Positions 1-8,963 of a stretch of DNA of 64,000 bases are shown here, one piece after another (position 1 is the stretch's first letter; each line of letters begins with the position of its first letter). The notes beneath the pieces were generated by a model. The model was not told the origin of the DNA, made no database searches, and saw only the letters and a program-made list of their open reading frames with translations. This DNA is from Bradyrhizobium sp. CB1015. Lineage in GTDB: Bacteria; Pseudomonadota; Alphaproteobacteria; Rhizobiales; Xanthobacteraceae. The translations under genes and the position numbers were made by a program. The DNA is taken from assembly GCF_025200925.1 (NCBI RefSeq), contig NZ_CP104174.1, forward strand, positions 6,386,001 through 6,450,000, read 5' to 3'.

Positions 1-11
1 GGACGCCTCCG

Positions 12-359
12 GTGATCCCCATTGCGTCGGGCGTACGGGTGTGGATTGCGACCGGCGACACCGATATGCGTCGCGGCATGAACTCGCTGGGCTTGCTGGT
101 GCAGGAAGCCTTCAAGCGAGACCCGCACGGTGGCGACCTCTATGTGTTCCGTGGCAAAAGCGGCAAGCTGATCAAGATCCTTTGGCATGATGGGCTGGGC
201 ATGTCGCTCTAAGCCAAGCGGCTGGAGCGCGGCCGCTTTCTCTGGCCGTCGTCGACGGATGGCGTGGTGACAATCACCCCAGCCCAGCTTGGCTACCTGC
301 TGGAGGGCATCGACTGGCGGATGCCACAACATACCTGGCGACCGCAAGCGGCGGGCTGA
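12..359 (+). pseudogene. tnpB: IS66 accessory protein TnpB (Orf2), nonsense mutation
   Basis: The reading frame encodes an IS66 Orf2/TnpB-type protein with the typical start (SGVRVWIATGDTDMRRGMNSL) spread over the first 20 or so residues and the hallmark YVFRGKSGKLIKILWHDG segment. A TAA at 210-212 interrupts it after GMSL, where family members usually read GMSLYAKRLERGRF. The same frame continues without further defect to a natural-looking stop at 357-359, giving a family-typical length of about 115 residues. A single TAC-to-TAA change therefore explains the break. TnpB is an accessory factor for IS66 transposition. It lies just upstream of the broken tnpC. Confidence 0.85.
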
Positions 360-2015
360 TCGCCGAGATTTGAATCGACGGCGCGACCAGCAGTCCGGAC
401 AGAGAGCGTGTCATGTGATTCTTTGGTCGGCGATGGGCGCCGATGATTCTCTCCCCGACGATGTGACCACGTTACAGGCGATGCTGCGCGCCGAGCGCGC
501 GGCCCGCTTGGCCGCGGAGGCGGAAGCTCAGGCACGGACACTGCTGATCGAGAAGCTCAAGCTCATGATCAAGAAGCTGCGGCACGAGCAGTTCGGACAA
601 TCCTCCGAGCGAGGCGCATTGCTGGACCAGCTCGAGCTACAGCTCGCCGACCTGGAGGAGAACGCGGCGCAAGCCGAGGCCGCGGCGCAAATGGCAGCCG
701 GAAGATTGCGGTGCCATCGTTCGAGCGCCGCAAGCCGGCGCGCCGGCCGCTGCCGGAGCATTTGCCGCGGGAACGCCTTGTCTATCCGGTGGCTGCGACC
801 TGCCCATGCTGCGGCGACAGCGGTTGCGCAAGATCGGCGAGGACGTGACCGAGACGCTGGAACTCGTTCCGCGCCAGTGGAAGGTAATCCAGCACGTGCG
901 CGAGAAGCTCGTCTGCCGGGCCTGCGAAGCGATCACCCAGCCGCCGGCCCCCTCGCACCCGATTGCGCGCGGGCGTGCAGGGCCCAAGCTGCTCGCCCAT
1001 GTCCTATTCGCCAAGTACGGCCTGCACCTGCCGCTCCATCGTCAGAGCGACGTCTACCAGCGCGAAGGCATCGACCTCGATGTCTCGACGCTGGCAGACT
1101 GGGTGGGCGCCGCGGCGGCAACCCTGATGCCGCTGGTGGATGCGATCCGGAGCCATGTCTTCGCGGCCGAACGCATTCACGCCGACGACACCACAGTGCC
1201 GGTCCTGGCCAAGGGCAAGACCCGAACCGGCCGGCTCTGGACCTATGTGCGCGACGACCGTCCGTTTGCCGGCCCAGCCCCGCCGGCGGCCGTATTCTTC
1301 TACTCGCCCGATCGTGGCGGTGTGCATCCGGAGCAGCATCTGGCGGGCTATGCCGGACTGATGCAGGCCGACGCCTACGCCGGCTTTGGCAGGCTCTATG
1401 AGGCCAATCGCAAGGGCGGTCCGATCATCGAGGCCGCGTGCTGGGCGCACGGCAGACGCAAGTTCTTTGATCTGGCACGGCTCAGCAAGGCGCCGATCGC
1501 GGTCGAGGCGGTCAAGCGCATCGATGTCCTGTTCGCCATCGAACGTGAGATCAACGGCCTTGCTCCGCAGGAGCGCCTGCGTATGCGCCAGGAGCGTAGC
1601 CGCCACCTGTGATCGTCGAGCTGGAGGCGTGGTTGCGCGAGCGGCGCGCCAAGCTCTCCAAAGCGATCAATTACTGCCTCAGCCGCTGGGATGCATTTAG
1701 CCGCTTCCTTGATGACGGACGGCTTTGCATGTCGAACAATGCTGCCGAGCGTGAGCTACGGGCGGTTGCCGTGGGGCGAAAAAATTGGACCTTTGCCGGG
1801 TCCGACGATGGCGGCCGGCGTGCGGCCGCCATCTACAGCCTCGTCGCCACCGTCAAGCTCAATGGCATCGACCCGCAGGCCTGGCTTGCCGACGTGCTGG
1901 CGCGCCTACCGGATCACCCCGCCAAGCGCATTGACGAACTGCTGCCTTGGAATTGGCAGCCTCAAGCGTCGCTCACGCCGCATAGCGCGATCAGCCTTCC
2001 GCCAAAAGCAGCCTA
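12..2015 (+). mobile_element. IS66-family element, inactivated (partial at the left window edge)
   Basis: Two adjacent IS66-type genes (accessory TnpB and DDE transposase TnpC) are both broken by a nonsense codon or frameshifts. The first accessory gene and the left terminal repeat would lie before the window. The right side is interrupted at the last codon of the transposase, where an IS630-type element has inserted into a TA dinucleotide at 2014-2015. I did not identify a right terminal repeat of the IS66 element. It cannot be autonomous as it stands. Confidence 0.85.
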
Positions 2016-2016
2016 G
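433..2016 (+). pseudogene. tnpC: IS66 transposase TnpC, multiple frameshifts
   Basis: This is an IS66 DDE transposase read in pieces. The N-terminal leucine-rich coiled coil (433 to about 700) is in one frame. A zinc-finger-like CPCCG stretch (about 702-815) is in a second. The catalytic core with HADDTTVPVL and MQADAYAGF (about 815-1605) is in a third. The C-terminus with SNNAAERELR (1609-2016) returns to the first. The presumed catalytic acidic residues remain (D in ADDT, D in QADAY, E in AAERE). At least three indels are needed, so this is a decaying copy and not programmed frameshifting. The stop codon TAG at 2014-2016 is built from the TA insertion site of the downstream IS630 element. 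Confidence 0.87.
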
Positions 2017-3062
2017 AGCGGTTCACGAATTTATTGAATCGGAAGGGATTCCGGATCTGGGGCGAATATGATTCAAGATGCTGGCTGGGCTGGAGGCCAG
2101 CATCCCATGGTCCGACCAATTTCCAACGATTTACGTAAGCGTGCGGTATCCGCGGTTGCCAAGGGTGAGAGCTGCCGTTCTGTGGCGGCACGGTTTGGTG
2201 TTGCGGTCTCGTCGGTTGTGAAGTGGTCGCAGCGTTATCGAACGACCGGCTCGGTAGCGCCTGGCAAGATGGGTGGTCACCGCAAGCCTGTGCTTGATCC
2301 GCACCGCGCCTTCATCGTCGAGCGGATCACTCAGACGCCGCACCTGACGCTGCATGGTCTGAAGGCGGAGCTGGCTGCCCGTGGGGTTAAGGTCTCACAC
2401 AATGCAGTCTGGCTGTTCCTGCGTCGGGAAGGGCTGCGGTTCAAAAAAAACACTGTTCGCGCTCGAACAGGCTCGCGCCGACGTCTCTCGTAGGTGCCAG
2501 CGTTGGCGGTCCTGGCAGACCGGACTTGATCCGGGCCGGCTCGTCTTCATCGATGAGACCTGGATCAAGACCAACATGGCCCCCTTGCGGGGCTGGGGCC
2601 CCAAAGGGGCACGCCTGCGCGGCTTCGCCCCGCACGGGCACTGGCGTACCCTCACATTCCTCGGCGCACTCCGCCACGACCAGCTCACCGCCCCCTGCGT
2701 CTTCGATGGGCCGATCAACGGCCAATGCTTCCGCGCTTACGTGAAGCACCTCCTCCTTCCGACCCTGCGCGAGGGCGATATCGTCATTCTCGACAATCTC
2801 GGAAGCCACAAGTCGAGAGCCGTCAGGCAGATGATCAAGGCGGCTGGCGCCAGGCTCTGGTACCTGCCGCCATACTCGCCCGACCTCAATCCGATCGAAC
2901 AGGCCTTCTCCAAGATCAAACATTGGATGCGGCAGGCTCAAAAGCGCACCATCGAGGACACTTGGCGCCACATCGGTCACCTCGTCCAGGACATCCAGCC
3001 TCGTGAATGTGCCAACTACTTCGCTAACGCCGGTTACGCTTCAATCAAAATGTGAAATGCTC
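2016..3062 (+). mobile_element. IS630-family insertion sequence, apparently complete
   Basis: The element is flanked by TA dinucleotides at 2014-2015 and 3063-3064, as expected for the TA-targeting IS630/Tc1/mariner superfamily. Its ends are short imperfect inverted repeats: GAGCGGTTCAC at 2016-2026, and GAGCATTTCAC when 3052-3062 is read on the other strand (9 of 11 identical). It carries one transposase spread over two frames. It sits at the last codon of the IS66 transposase, and its right end directly abuts the left end of another IS630-type stub. Confidence 0.8.
2107..3055 (+). CDS. IS630-family transposase, two frames joined at an A8 run
   Basis: The protein begins MVRPISNDLRKRAVSAV, a helix-turn-helix DNA-binding domain in the first ~60 residues, followed by a Lon-range linker and then the DDE catalytic domain with FIDETWIKTN, VILDNLGSHKS and PYSPDLNPIEQAFSKIK. 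These match the expected D, D and E motifs of IS630. The frame changes by one base at AAAAAAAA (2453-2460, following TTC). The upstream frame would end at 2493 with an unrelated tail, while reading one A fewer gives FKKTLFALEQA, the expected continuation. Everything else is intact, so expression by transcriptional slippage or +1 frameshifting is plausible. A simple inactivating insertion is the alternative. A decayed relative at 16912-17215 has seven A at the same place. Confidence 0.83.
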
Positions 3063-3153
3063 TAGCGCATGTTGTTTTTTTCCGGAATCGGGATTCCCAG
3101 GGGCGGCAATATCTGATTCAAACTCCATGCTGGGGAACGGGGGGCCAGCATGG

Positions 3154-3240
3154 ATGACGCGACCCTATTCGGAAGATCTTCGCGAACTCGCTCTGGCGAG
3201 GGCTGACGCGGGCGAGACGGTTCGTTCGATTGCAGAGGCC
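3154..3240 (+). pseudogene. N-terminal stub of a second IS630-family transposase
   Basis: The sequence encodes MTRPYSEDLRELALARADAG and the beginning of a helix-turn-helix typical of IS630 transposases, then loses similarity around 3240. The preceding bases (about 3065-3150) resemble the leader of the intact neighbouring IS630 element, including a GGCCAGCAT-like sequence just before the start codon. About 29 codons remain of a normal ~350. The deletion joins the stub to sequence next to the convergent sugar-nucleotide gene. Confidence 0.75.
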
Positions 3241-3320
3241 CGGCGGCCCGACCGCAAGCTCACGTCCGGCATGCCAGCAGCAGCGAGCAGCGGGCGAGAC
3301 GATGGAAGGCGCGAGCGGGC

Positions 3321-4295
3321 TCAGGCGATTTCGAGCGAGTGCTTGAAGTAGGCAATGGTCTCCTTCAAGCCGTCCTCGAGCGCCACCTTCGGCTCCCAGT
3401 TCAGAGCGGCCTTGGCCTTGGCGAGATCGGGCTGGCGCTGGCGCGGATCGTCCTGCGGCAGCGGCTTGAACTCGAGCCTGGAGCGCGATCTCGTGAGCTG
3501 GATCACCTTCTCGGCGAGCTCGCGGATGGTGAACTCGGAATTGTTGCCGATGTTGATCGGGCCGGTGACGTCTTCGCTTGTCAGCATCAGCCGCATGGTG
3601 GCCTCGACGAGATCGTCGACATAGCAGAACGAGCGGGTCTGGACGCCGTCGCCGAACACGCTGATCGGCTCGCCCTTCAGCGCCTGGACGATGAAGGACG
3701 AGACCACGCGGCCGTCATTGGGCTGCATGCGCGGACCATAGGTGTTGAAGATGCGCGCGACCTTGATCGGCAGGCCGTGCTGGCGCCAGTAGTCGAAGAA
3801 CAGCGTCTCGGCGCAGCGCTTGCCCTCGTCGTAGCAGGAGCGGATGCCAATCGGATTGACGTTGCCCCAGTAATCTTCGGTCTGGGGATGGATCAGCGGA
3901 TCGCCGTAAACCTCGCTGGTCGAGGCCTGGAAGATACGCGCCTTCAGCCGCTTGGCGAGGCCGAGCATGTTGATGGCACCGTGCACCGAGGTCTTGGTGG
4001 TCTGCACGGGGTCGCGCTGGTAGTGGATCGGCGACGCCGGGCAGGCCAGGTTGAAGATCGCGTCGACCTCGATGTAGAGCGGGAAGGTGACGTCGTGCCT
4101 GACCGCCTCGAATAGCGGATTTGCGATCAGATGGGCGATGTTGCGCCGGCTGCCAGTGAAATAATTGTCCGCCGACACCACCTCGGCGCCGGCATCGAGC
4201 AGTCGCTCGCAGATGTGCGATCCTATGAAGCCGGCGCCTCCCGTTACGAGGATGCGCCTATTCTTGTAGCTCTCAAATGGCATGATCGGTTCCAT
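3321..4295 (-). CDS. UDP-glucuronic acid decarboxylase (UXS-type extended SDR)
   Basis: This 324-residue protein is an extended short-chain dehydrogenase of the UDP-xylose synthase type. It converts UDP-glucuronate to UDP-xylose for cell-surface polysaccharide. The Rossmann motif GGAGFIGS lies near residues 19-26. The STSEVYGDP segment and the catalytic YDEGK (Tyr-x3-Lys) follow, then [22 protein letters not shown] and [16 protein letters not shown], which are strong signatures of this subgroup. A second ATG at 4283 is an equally good start; neither has a strong ribosome-binding site. It is not in an operon here, since an IS stub lies downstream and a ~250-bp gap upstream. A dTDP-glucose dehydratase role is less likely. 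Confidence 0.88.
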   Translation of the reverse strand: MEPIMPFESYKNRRILVTGGAGFIGSHICERLLDAGAEVVSADNYFTGSRRNIAHLIANPLFEAVRHDVTFPLYIEVDAIFNLACPASPIHYQRDPVQTTKTSVHGAINMLGLAKRLKARIFQASTSEVYGDPLIHPQTEDYWGNVNPIGIRSCYDEGKRCAETLFFDYWRQHGLPIKVARIFNTYGPRMQPNDGRVVSSFIVQALKGEPISVFGDGVQTRSFCYVDDLVEATMRLMLTSEDVTGPINIGNNSEFTIRELAEKVIQLTRSRSRLEFKPLPQDDPRQRQPDLAKAKAALNWEPKVALEDGLKETIAYFKHSLEIA

Positions 4296-4496
4296 TGTCC
4301 GCGCGGCGGGGCGGGCTGAGTGGTATCGGCAACGGCCGGACTGGCCAATAGCGAAGTGGGCTTGGGTTGAGGTATTTAATCACCCCTACTGTGCAGGGGG
4401 TTGTTTTCGCATTTTCTTCCAGCCGGGGCGCGCGGCGATGCGCGGCTAGCCGGGGCCTTCGCCGGATGCGTACGGATCGCCCCAGCCGAAAACGCT

Positions 4497-4521
4497 AAAG
4501 CCCGACGCGAGGCCGGGCTTT
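4497..4521 (-). terminator. Rho-independent terminator of the outer-membrane protein gene
   Basis: A perfect 8-bp stem AAAGCCCG/CGGGCTTT encloses a 9-nt loop and lies about 25 bp beyond the stop of the leftward barrel gene at 4546. On the minus strand the hairpin is followed by a T-rich stretch. The remaining bases up to 4296 show nothing else that I recognise. Confidence 0.75.
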
Positions 4522-4545
4522 GCTGCAGGTTGCGGCCTTATGATT

Positions 4546-5418
4546 TCAGTACTTCGCGACCACCGGGGCTGGGTTGAAAGCGTAGTTAAATCCAGCTCGC
4601 AGCACGTGATCGTGGAAGCTGACGTCCGCCTGGTTGGCGGTTCCCGCGAAGTATGTCTTGCTGCCGAAATCCATGTAGAGATATTCGAGCTTGGCCGACC
4701 AATTGCGGGTGAACTTGCGTTCAACGCCCGCGCCAACCGTCCAGCCGACGCGGGTATCGGTGCTGGTCGCCCCCGGCCCGATCGGAAAGCTGAACCCGCC
4801 GAGCGGGGTCGTACCGCCGAGACCCGGCCCAAAAACCTGGATGCCAAGGGTGGTCGCGGACGAATATTTGAACTCGCCGACGGCAAGACCACCGGTTGCG
4901 TACCAGAGGGTCTGCGGATCCGACAGGACGCCGACGCGCCCGCGGAAGGTCGCGAACCACCGCAGGTCATAGGAAAGATTTGCGGTGAGGGACGCAATGG
5001 AGTTGAAGTCGGTGCCGATGGGCAGACCGATGATGTTCGAACCGTAGCGCGCGCTGGTCGTGGTCACCGTGCGCGACGACCGCTCGCCGGTGGCCTGAAT
5101 GTCGCCCTCGAGGCCGACGACCCATTTCGGATCGACCTGCCAATTGTAGCCCAGCTGTCCGCCAGCCAGCCAACCGTCGACATTCTGGCCGAACGAGCTG
5201 AATTGTATGGCCGGGAACGGCAGTGCGATCGGCGCCACGGTCGTCTCCGCCCTCCCCCAGCTGTACCCGGCGTTCAATCCGGCATAGAAGCCCGTCCAAC
5301 TCCAGACCGGATCGACGACGGCCGGGGCCTTCACGTAGGGTTTCGATGCCAGATCAGCGGCCAGTGCGGTGCTCGCGACCAGCGATGCCGCCACAATTCC
5401 CATCACAACCTGCTTCAT
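4546..5418 (-). CDS. Omp25/RopB-like outer-membrane beta-barrel protein
   Basis: I place the start at 5418 (MKQVVMGIVAASLVASTALAAD), because that gives a Sec signal peptide cleaved after ALA and a GGGG ribosome-binding site. A longer frame to 5511 has no such support. The mature protein starts with the PYVKAPAVVDPVWSWTGFYAGLNAGYSWG pattern of small rhizobial surface barrels, abbreviated here around its WTGFYAG core. It ends FNYAFNPAPVVAKY, alternating short strands with glycine-rich turns and an aromatic C-terminal residue region. About 290 residues is typical. It is likely an eight-stranded structural or immunogenic barrel, not a general porin. It is monocistronic, with its own terminator at 4497-4521. 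Confidence 0.87.
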   Translation of the reverse strand: MKQVVMGIVAASLVASTALAADLASKPYVKAPAVVDPVWSWTGFYAGLNAGYSWGRAETTVAPIALPFPAIQFSSFGQNVDGWLAGGQLGYNWQVDPKWVVGLEGDIQATGERSSRTVTTTSARYGSNIIGLPIGTDFNSIASLTANLSYDLRWFATFRGRVGVLSDPQTLWYATGGLAVGEFKYSSATTLGIQVFGPGLGGTTPLGGFSFPIGPGATSTDTRVGWTVGAGVERKFTRNWSAKLEYLYMDFGSKTYFAGTANQADVSFHDHVLRAGFNYAFNPAPVVAKY

Positions 5419-5569
5419 TGCAATGCCCCCGTGAAAAGGAAAGAAATCTATGGGAAGCATAAGCGCCAAGCCCGGCCCAGGCTGTCGCGCAACAGCAACA
5501 TCTGGAAACAATCACAAGGCGTCAGCGACCGGACTGTGAGGACACACTAAACTAAGGCACTGATAGAAT

Positions 5570-7096
5570 TCAACTTTCCGTTGCGCCGCCTTTTTGCCCC
5601 GCCGCCTTCCTGCCAATACGGCCGAGCAGGCCGTCGATCACCGGCCAGAACAGCAGCAGAATCGCCAAGGTCGTGATCGAGCCGACCAGGCCGTTCGACC
5701 AGAACACCTTCAAGGTGCCGCCGGAGCCGATCATCGACAGGCGGAAGGCATCCTCGGCACGGTTGCCGAGCACGAGCGCCAGGGTGAACGGCGCCAGCGG
5801 AATGCCGATCTTCTTGAAGACGTAGCCGACCACGCCGAAGCCGAGCATCAGCCAGATGTCGAACATCGCGTTCTGGATGGCATAGGCGCCGATCGCGCAG
5901 GACACCACGATCATCGGCGCCACCGCCGCGAACGGCACGCGCAGGATCGAAGCGAAGATCGGCACGGTCGTCAGCACCAGCACGAGGCCGACGACATTGC
6001 CGAGATACATCGAGGCGATCAGGCCCCAGACGAAATCCCTGTGCTCGACGAACAGCAGCGGCCCCGGATTGAGGCCCCACACCATGAGGCCGCCGAGCAG
6101 GATCGCCGCGGTGCCCGAGCCGGGAATGCCGAGCGCCAGCATCGGCAGCAGCGCCGAGGTGCCCGAGGCATGCGCCGCCGTCTCCGGCGCGAACACGCCC
6201 TCGATGCGGCCCTTGCCAAAACTCTCAGGCTCCTTGGCGAAGCGTTTCGCCAGATTGTAGCCCATGAAGGAGGCCGCGATCGCACCGCCCGGGGTGATGC
6301 CGAGCCAGCAGCCGATGAAGGAGGAGCGCAGCAGCGTCACCCAGTATTTCGGCAGGTCCTTCCAGACGCCGAGCACGACGCGCAGCGAGATGCTAGCCGC
6401 ATGTCCGCGCAGCGCGAGGCGCTCCTCCATCGTCAGCAGGATCTCGCTGATGCCGAACAGGCCGATGACGGCGACCAGGAAGTTGACGCCGCGCAAGAGC
6501 TCCGGCGATCCGAAGGTCATGCGCAGACTGCCGGATACCGTATCCATGCCGATGCCGGCCAGCAGCAGGCCCAGCGACATCGAGATGACGGTCTTGTGCT
6601 TGGCCTCGCGCCCGAGGCCGACAAAGGAGCAGAAGGTCAAGAGATACACCGCGAAGAACTCGGGCGGGCCGAATTTCAGGGCAAAGGACGAGATCATCGG
6701 CGCGAGGAAGGTGATCAGGAGCACCGCGACCAGCGAGCCGACGAAGGAGGAGGTGAACGCTGCAGTCAGCGCCTCCGCCGCTCTGCCCTGCTGCGCCATC
6801 GGATAGCCGTCGAAAGTGGTCGCGACCGACCAGGCTTCGCCCGGGATGTTGAACAGGATCGAGGTGATGGCGCCGCCGAACAACGCGCCCCAATAGATGC
6901 AGGACAGCATCACGATGGCCGAGGTCGGGTCCATCGTGAAGGTGAGCGGCAACAGGATCGCAACGCCGTTGGGGCCGCCGAGCCCGGGCAGGACGCCGAC
7001 GAAGATGCCGAGCACCAGCCCGACGATCATCAGCACGAGCGTCTTCCACGTCAGCAAGACGGCAAAGCCGTGGAGCAGGAGACCGAGAGCTTCCAT
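5570..7096 (-). CDS. tctA: TctA, large permease of a tripartite tricarboxylate transporter
   Basis: The 508-residue membrane protein is the ~12-helix subunit of a TTT (Tct) secondary transporter. It works with TctB and the periplasmic binding protein TctC to import carboxylates. Family signatures are visible: GVLPGLGGPNGVAILLPLTF near residue 37, the IPGEAWSVATTFDGYPMA region, and the second glycine-proline loop with LGIPGSGTAAILLGGLM. I chose ATG 7096 (MEALGLLLHG) because the frame further upstream overlaps tctB and reads as a shadow. It lies 14 bp downstream of tctB. The substrate cannot be read from sequence. Confidence 0.93.
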   Translation of the reverse strand: MEALGLLLHGFAVLLTWKTLVLMIVGLVLGIFVGVLPGLGGPNGVAILLPLTFTMDPTSAIVMLSCIYWGALFGGAITSILFNIPGEAWSVATTFDGYPMAQQGRAAEALTAAFTSSFVGSLVAVLLITFLAPMISSFALKFGPPEFFAVYLLTFCSFVGLGREAKHKTVISMSLGLLLAGIGMDTVSGSLRMTFGSPELLRGVNFLVAVIGLFGISEILLTMEERLALRGHAASISLRVVLGVWKDLPKYWVTLLRSSFIGCWLGITPGGAIAASFMGYNLAKRFAKEPESFGKGRIEGVFAPETAAHASGTSALLPMLALGIPGSGTAAILLGGLMVWGLNPGPLLFVEHRDFVWGLIASMYLGNVVGLVLVLTTVPIFASILRVPFAAVAPMIVVSCAIGAYAIQNAMFDIWLMLGFGVVGYVFKKIGIPLAPFTLALVLGNRAEDAFRLSMIGSGGTLKVFWSNGLVGSITTLAILLLFWPVIDGLLGRIGRKAAGQKGGATES

Positions 7097-7110
7097 CGCG
7101 CGTGGGCCCC

Positions 7111-7653
7111 CTAGCGGCCGAGGGCCGCTTCGAGCGGCCCCTTCGGCATGATGACGTCGAAGGCGACGTCGAAGGTGACGAACATGAGCGCCGTGAACAC
7201 GAACGCGGTGAGCAGCGACTTCCACAGCGCGATCCGGCCGACGAGGCGCATGAAGCCCGTGATCAGGAGAAAGCTCGCGACATAGAGGCCGAGGAACTGC
7301 GTCGCCAGGCAGAACAGCAACGTCGGCACGAACACCGCCAGCACGCGGCGGCCTTGGGCGCGCGTGACGAAGGTGCCGGACGAGGCGCGCCGTGCCAGCA
7401 GCGCCGCGATCAGCCCGTAGAGGCTGCCGCCTGCGAGAATGACGGACAGATAGAACGGGAAATAGCCGGGCTCGGGCCCGGTCGCATCCCAGGACGCGCC
7501 GGTGCGCCAATTGTCGTAGCCGAGCGTGACGGCGAGCGCGAGCAGCAGGAGGCAGACGACGATCTCGATCGTGCCGGAAGAGACGACAGAAGGGGAATCG
7601 TCTTCGGGCGCGGTGGGATCCTCGACGACGATTTCGATATCGGTTTGGGACAT
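7111..7653 (-). CDS. tctB: TctB, small permease of a tripartite tricarboxylate transporter
   Basis: At 180 residues with four predicted hydrophobic segments (IEIVVCLLLLALAVTLG, YLSVILAGGSLYGLIAALL, VLAVFVPTLLFCLATQFLG and the final pair), this fits the poorly conserved TctB family. The GPEPGYFPFYLSVIL segment is the most recognisable family feature. The N-terminal 25 residues are acidic and cytoplasmic. It lies between tctC and tctA in the usual order. The tctC-tctB gap holds a palindromic repeat cassette that could set differential expression of the two. Confidence 0.9.
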   Translation of the reverse strand: MSQTDIEIVVEDPTAPEDDSPSVVSSGTIEIVVCLLLLALAVTLGYDNWRTGASWDATGPEPGYFPFYLSVILAGGSLYGLIAALLARRASSGTFVTRAQGRRVLAVFVPTLLFCLATQFLGLYVASFLLITGFMRLVGRIALWKSLLTAFVFTALMFVTFDVAFDVIMPKGPLEAALGR

Positions 7654-7685
7654 GGGCTGTTAGGGACGGAGTGCGTTCAGTTGCC

Positions 7686-7821
7686 GCTCTCCCCGCTTGC
7701 GGGGCCGCGACGAGCTTCGCTCGCGCTGAGAGGGGTGGGGTCTCCGCAGGGACGGTGAGAGCTGGACTCGCGGAGAGAGCCCCTCACCCCCGGCCCTCTC
7801 CCCGTAAGAACGGGGAGAGGG
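7686..7821. repeat. Intergenic palindromic repeat cassette between tctC and tctB
   Basis: Three nested or adjacent stem-loops fill the gap. CCCCGC-TT-GCGGGG lies at 7691-7704. A longer imperfect stem pairs GGGGT..TCTCCGC with GCGGAGAG..CCCCTCACCCC around 7730-7790. A perfect 11-bp stem CCCTCTCCCCG/CGGGGAGAGGG has a 6-nt loop at 7794-7821. Such CTCTCCCC-rich palindromes are common intergenic repeats in Bradyrhizobiaceae. In this position, after the binding-protein gene, it may stabilise the tctC transcript or reduce read-through. Confidence 0.6.
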
Positions 7822-7832
7822 AGAAGACAAAG

Positions 7833-8819
7833 CTACTTCGCGACGAAACCGGCTTCCGTCATCAGCGACTTGTTCAGCGCATCGTCCTCCTCGAGGAACT
7901 GCACCATGTCCTTGCCGGTGAGGAAGATCGGCTTCAAGGCCTGCTTCTCCATGTAGTCCTTGTACTCCGCGGTCTGCGTCACCTTGTGGAACAGATCGAC
8001 GTAGAACGCCTGCTGCTCCGGCGTGACCTTGCCGGGAAGGAACATCGCGCGCAGCATCAGATATTGCACGTCGACGCCCTCCTCCTTGCAGGTCGGGATG
8101 TCGGCCCAGGACTGCGTGTCGGTCACCTTGGTCGTGTAGGCAATGCGCTCCCTGTCGAACACGCAGAGCGGCCGCACCTGGCCGGCGCGCCAAACTTCGA
8201 GATTTTCGGACGGGTTGTTGACGTTGGCCTCGGTGTGGTTGCCGACCAGCTGGGTCGCGGCCTCGCCGCCGGACTTGTAGGGCAGATAGGAGAATTTCGC
8301 GCCGGTCTTCTGCTCCAGGAACACGGTGAGCACGTGATCCTCGCGCTTGGAGCCGGTGCCGCCCATCTTGAACGGCGCGCTCGCGGCCTTCGCGGCCGCG
8401 ACGAAGTCCTTCACCGTCTTGGGGCCTGCGCTGTTGTCCCACAGCACGAACTGGTCGAGCGCGACCACGGAGACCGGCGTCAACTCACGCCAGTTGAACG
8501 GGATCTTCGCCGACAGCGGCAGCATGTAGATCAGCGAATAGGCGATCAGCACCTTGTTGGGATCGCCCTCGCTGGACTTCATGTACATCAGCGCTTCCGC
8601 GCCGGAGGCACCGCCCTTGAGCGAGACGACCATCGGCTGCTTCATCAGATTGTTCTTCTGGATCGCGGCCTGCATCATCCGGGCCATCTGGTCGGAGGCG
8701 CCACCCGCGCCCGCCGCCACCACGATCTCCACCGGTTTCGTCGGCTCCCAGCCGGCGAAGGCCGGCGCGCTCAACAACAGCGCCGTCGCGGCACCGACGG
8801 CTTTCACTGGAATTCGCAC
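7833..8819 (-). CDS. tctC: TctC/Bug-family periplasmic solute-binding protein
   Basis: The mature protein (AGWEPTKPVEIVVAAGAGGAS...) has the Bug-receptor fold signature PVEIVV-(A/P)-x-GAGGASDQMAR, and a C-terminus typical of TctC. I chose GTG 8819, which gives MRIPVKAVGAATALLLSAPAFA, a clean signal peptide, with AGGGGA about nine bases upstream. A TTG-started frame to 8846 is longer but has no better site. It captures a carboxylate-type ligand in the periplasm and hands it to TctAB. It is the first gene of the tctCBA operon. The ligand is unknown. Confidence 0.9.
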   Translation of the reverse strand: MRIPVKAVGAATALLLSAPAFAGWEPTKPVEIVVAAGAGGASDQMARMMQAAIQKNNLMKQPMVVSLKGGASGAEALMYMKSSEGDPNKVLIAYSLIYMLPLSAKIPFNWRELTPVSVVALDQFVLWDNSAGPKTVKDFVAAAKAASAPFKMGGTGSKREDHVLTVFLEQKTGAKFSYLPYKSGGEAATQLVGNHTEANVNNPSENLEVWRAGQVRPLCVFDRERIAYTTKVTDTQSWADIPTCKEEGVDVQYLMLRAMFLPGKVTPEQQAFYVDLFHKVTQTAEYKDYMEKQALKPIFLTGKDMVQFLEEDDALNKSLMTEAGFVAK

Positions 8820-8963
8820 GAGTTTCGTCCCCTGATGTTTTTTCAAGTTTGTAGTGCGGAAACGTCTATCCCTGCATAGTGCGGACTAATACCGACGAGT
8901 TCAAGCAGACGGGCCGTTCAGCGCATATGACTTTCGACTGACGAAGCCGAAAGCCCGTGAGAC

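Noticed and set aside
3052..3351. A 99-residue plus-strand frame after the IS630 element
   Set aside because: Only its middle (about 29 codons) resembles a transposase N-terminus; the rest is leader sequence and unrelated DNA.
5594..7114. Long plus-strand open frame opposite tctA
   Set aside because: It is antisense to a clear TctA gene, rich in Arg, His and Asp, and has no motif; it results from high GC at third positions.
7686..7821. CRISPR-like repeats
   Set aside because: The palindromes are not evenly spaced direct repeats; they form nested stems of a single intergenic cassette.
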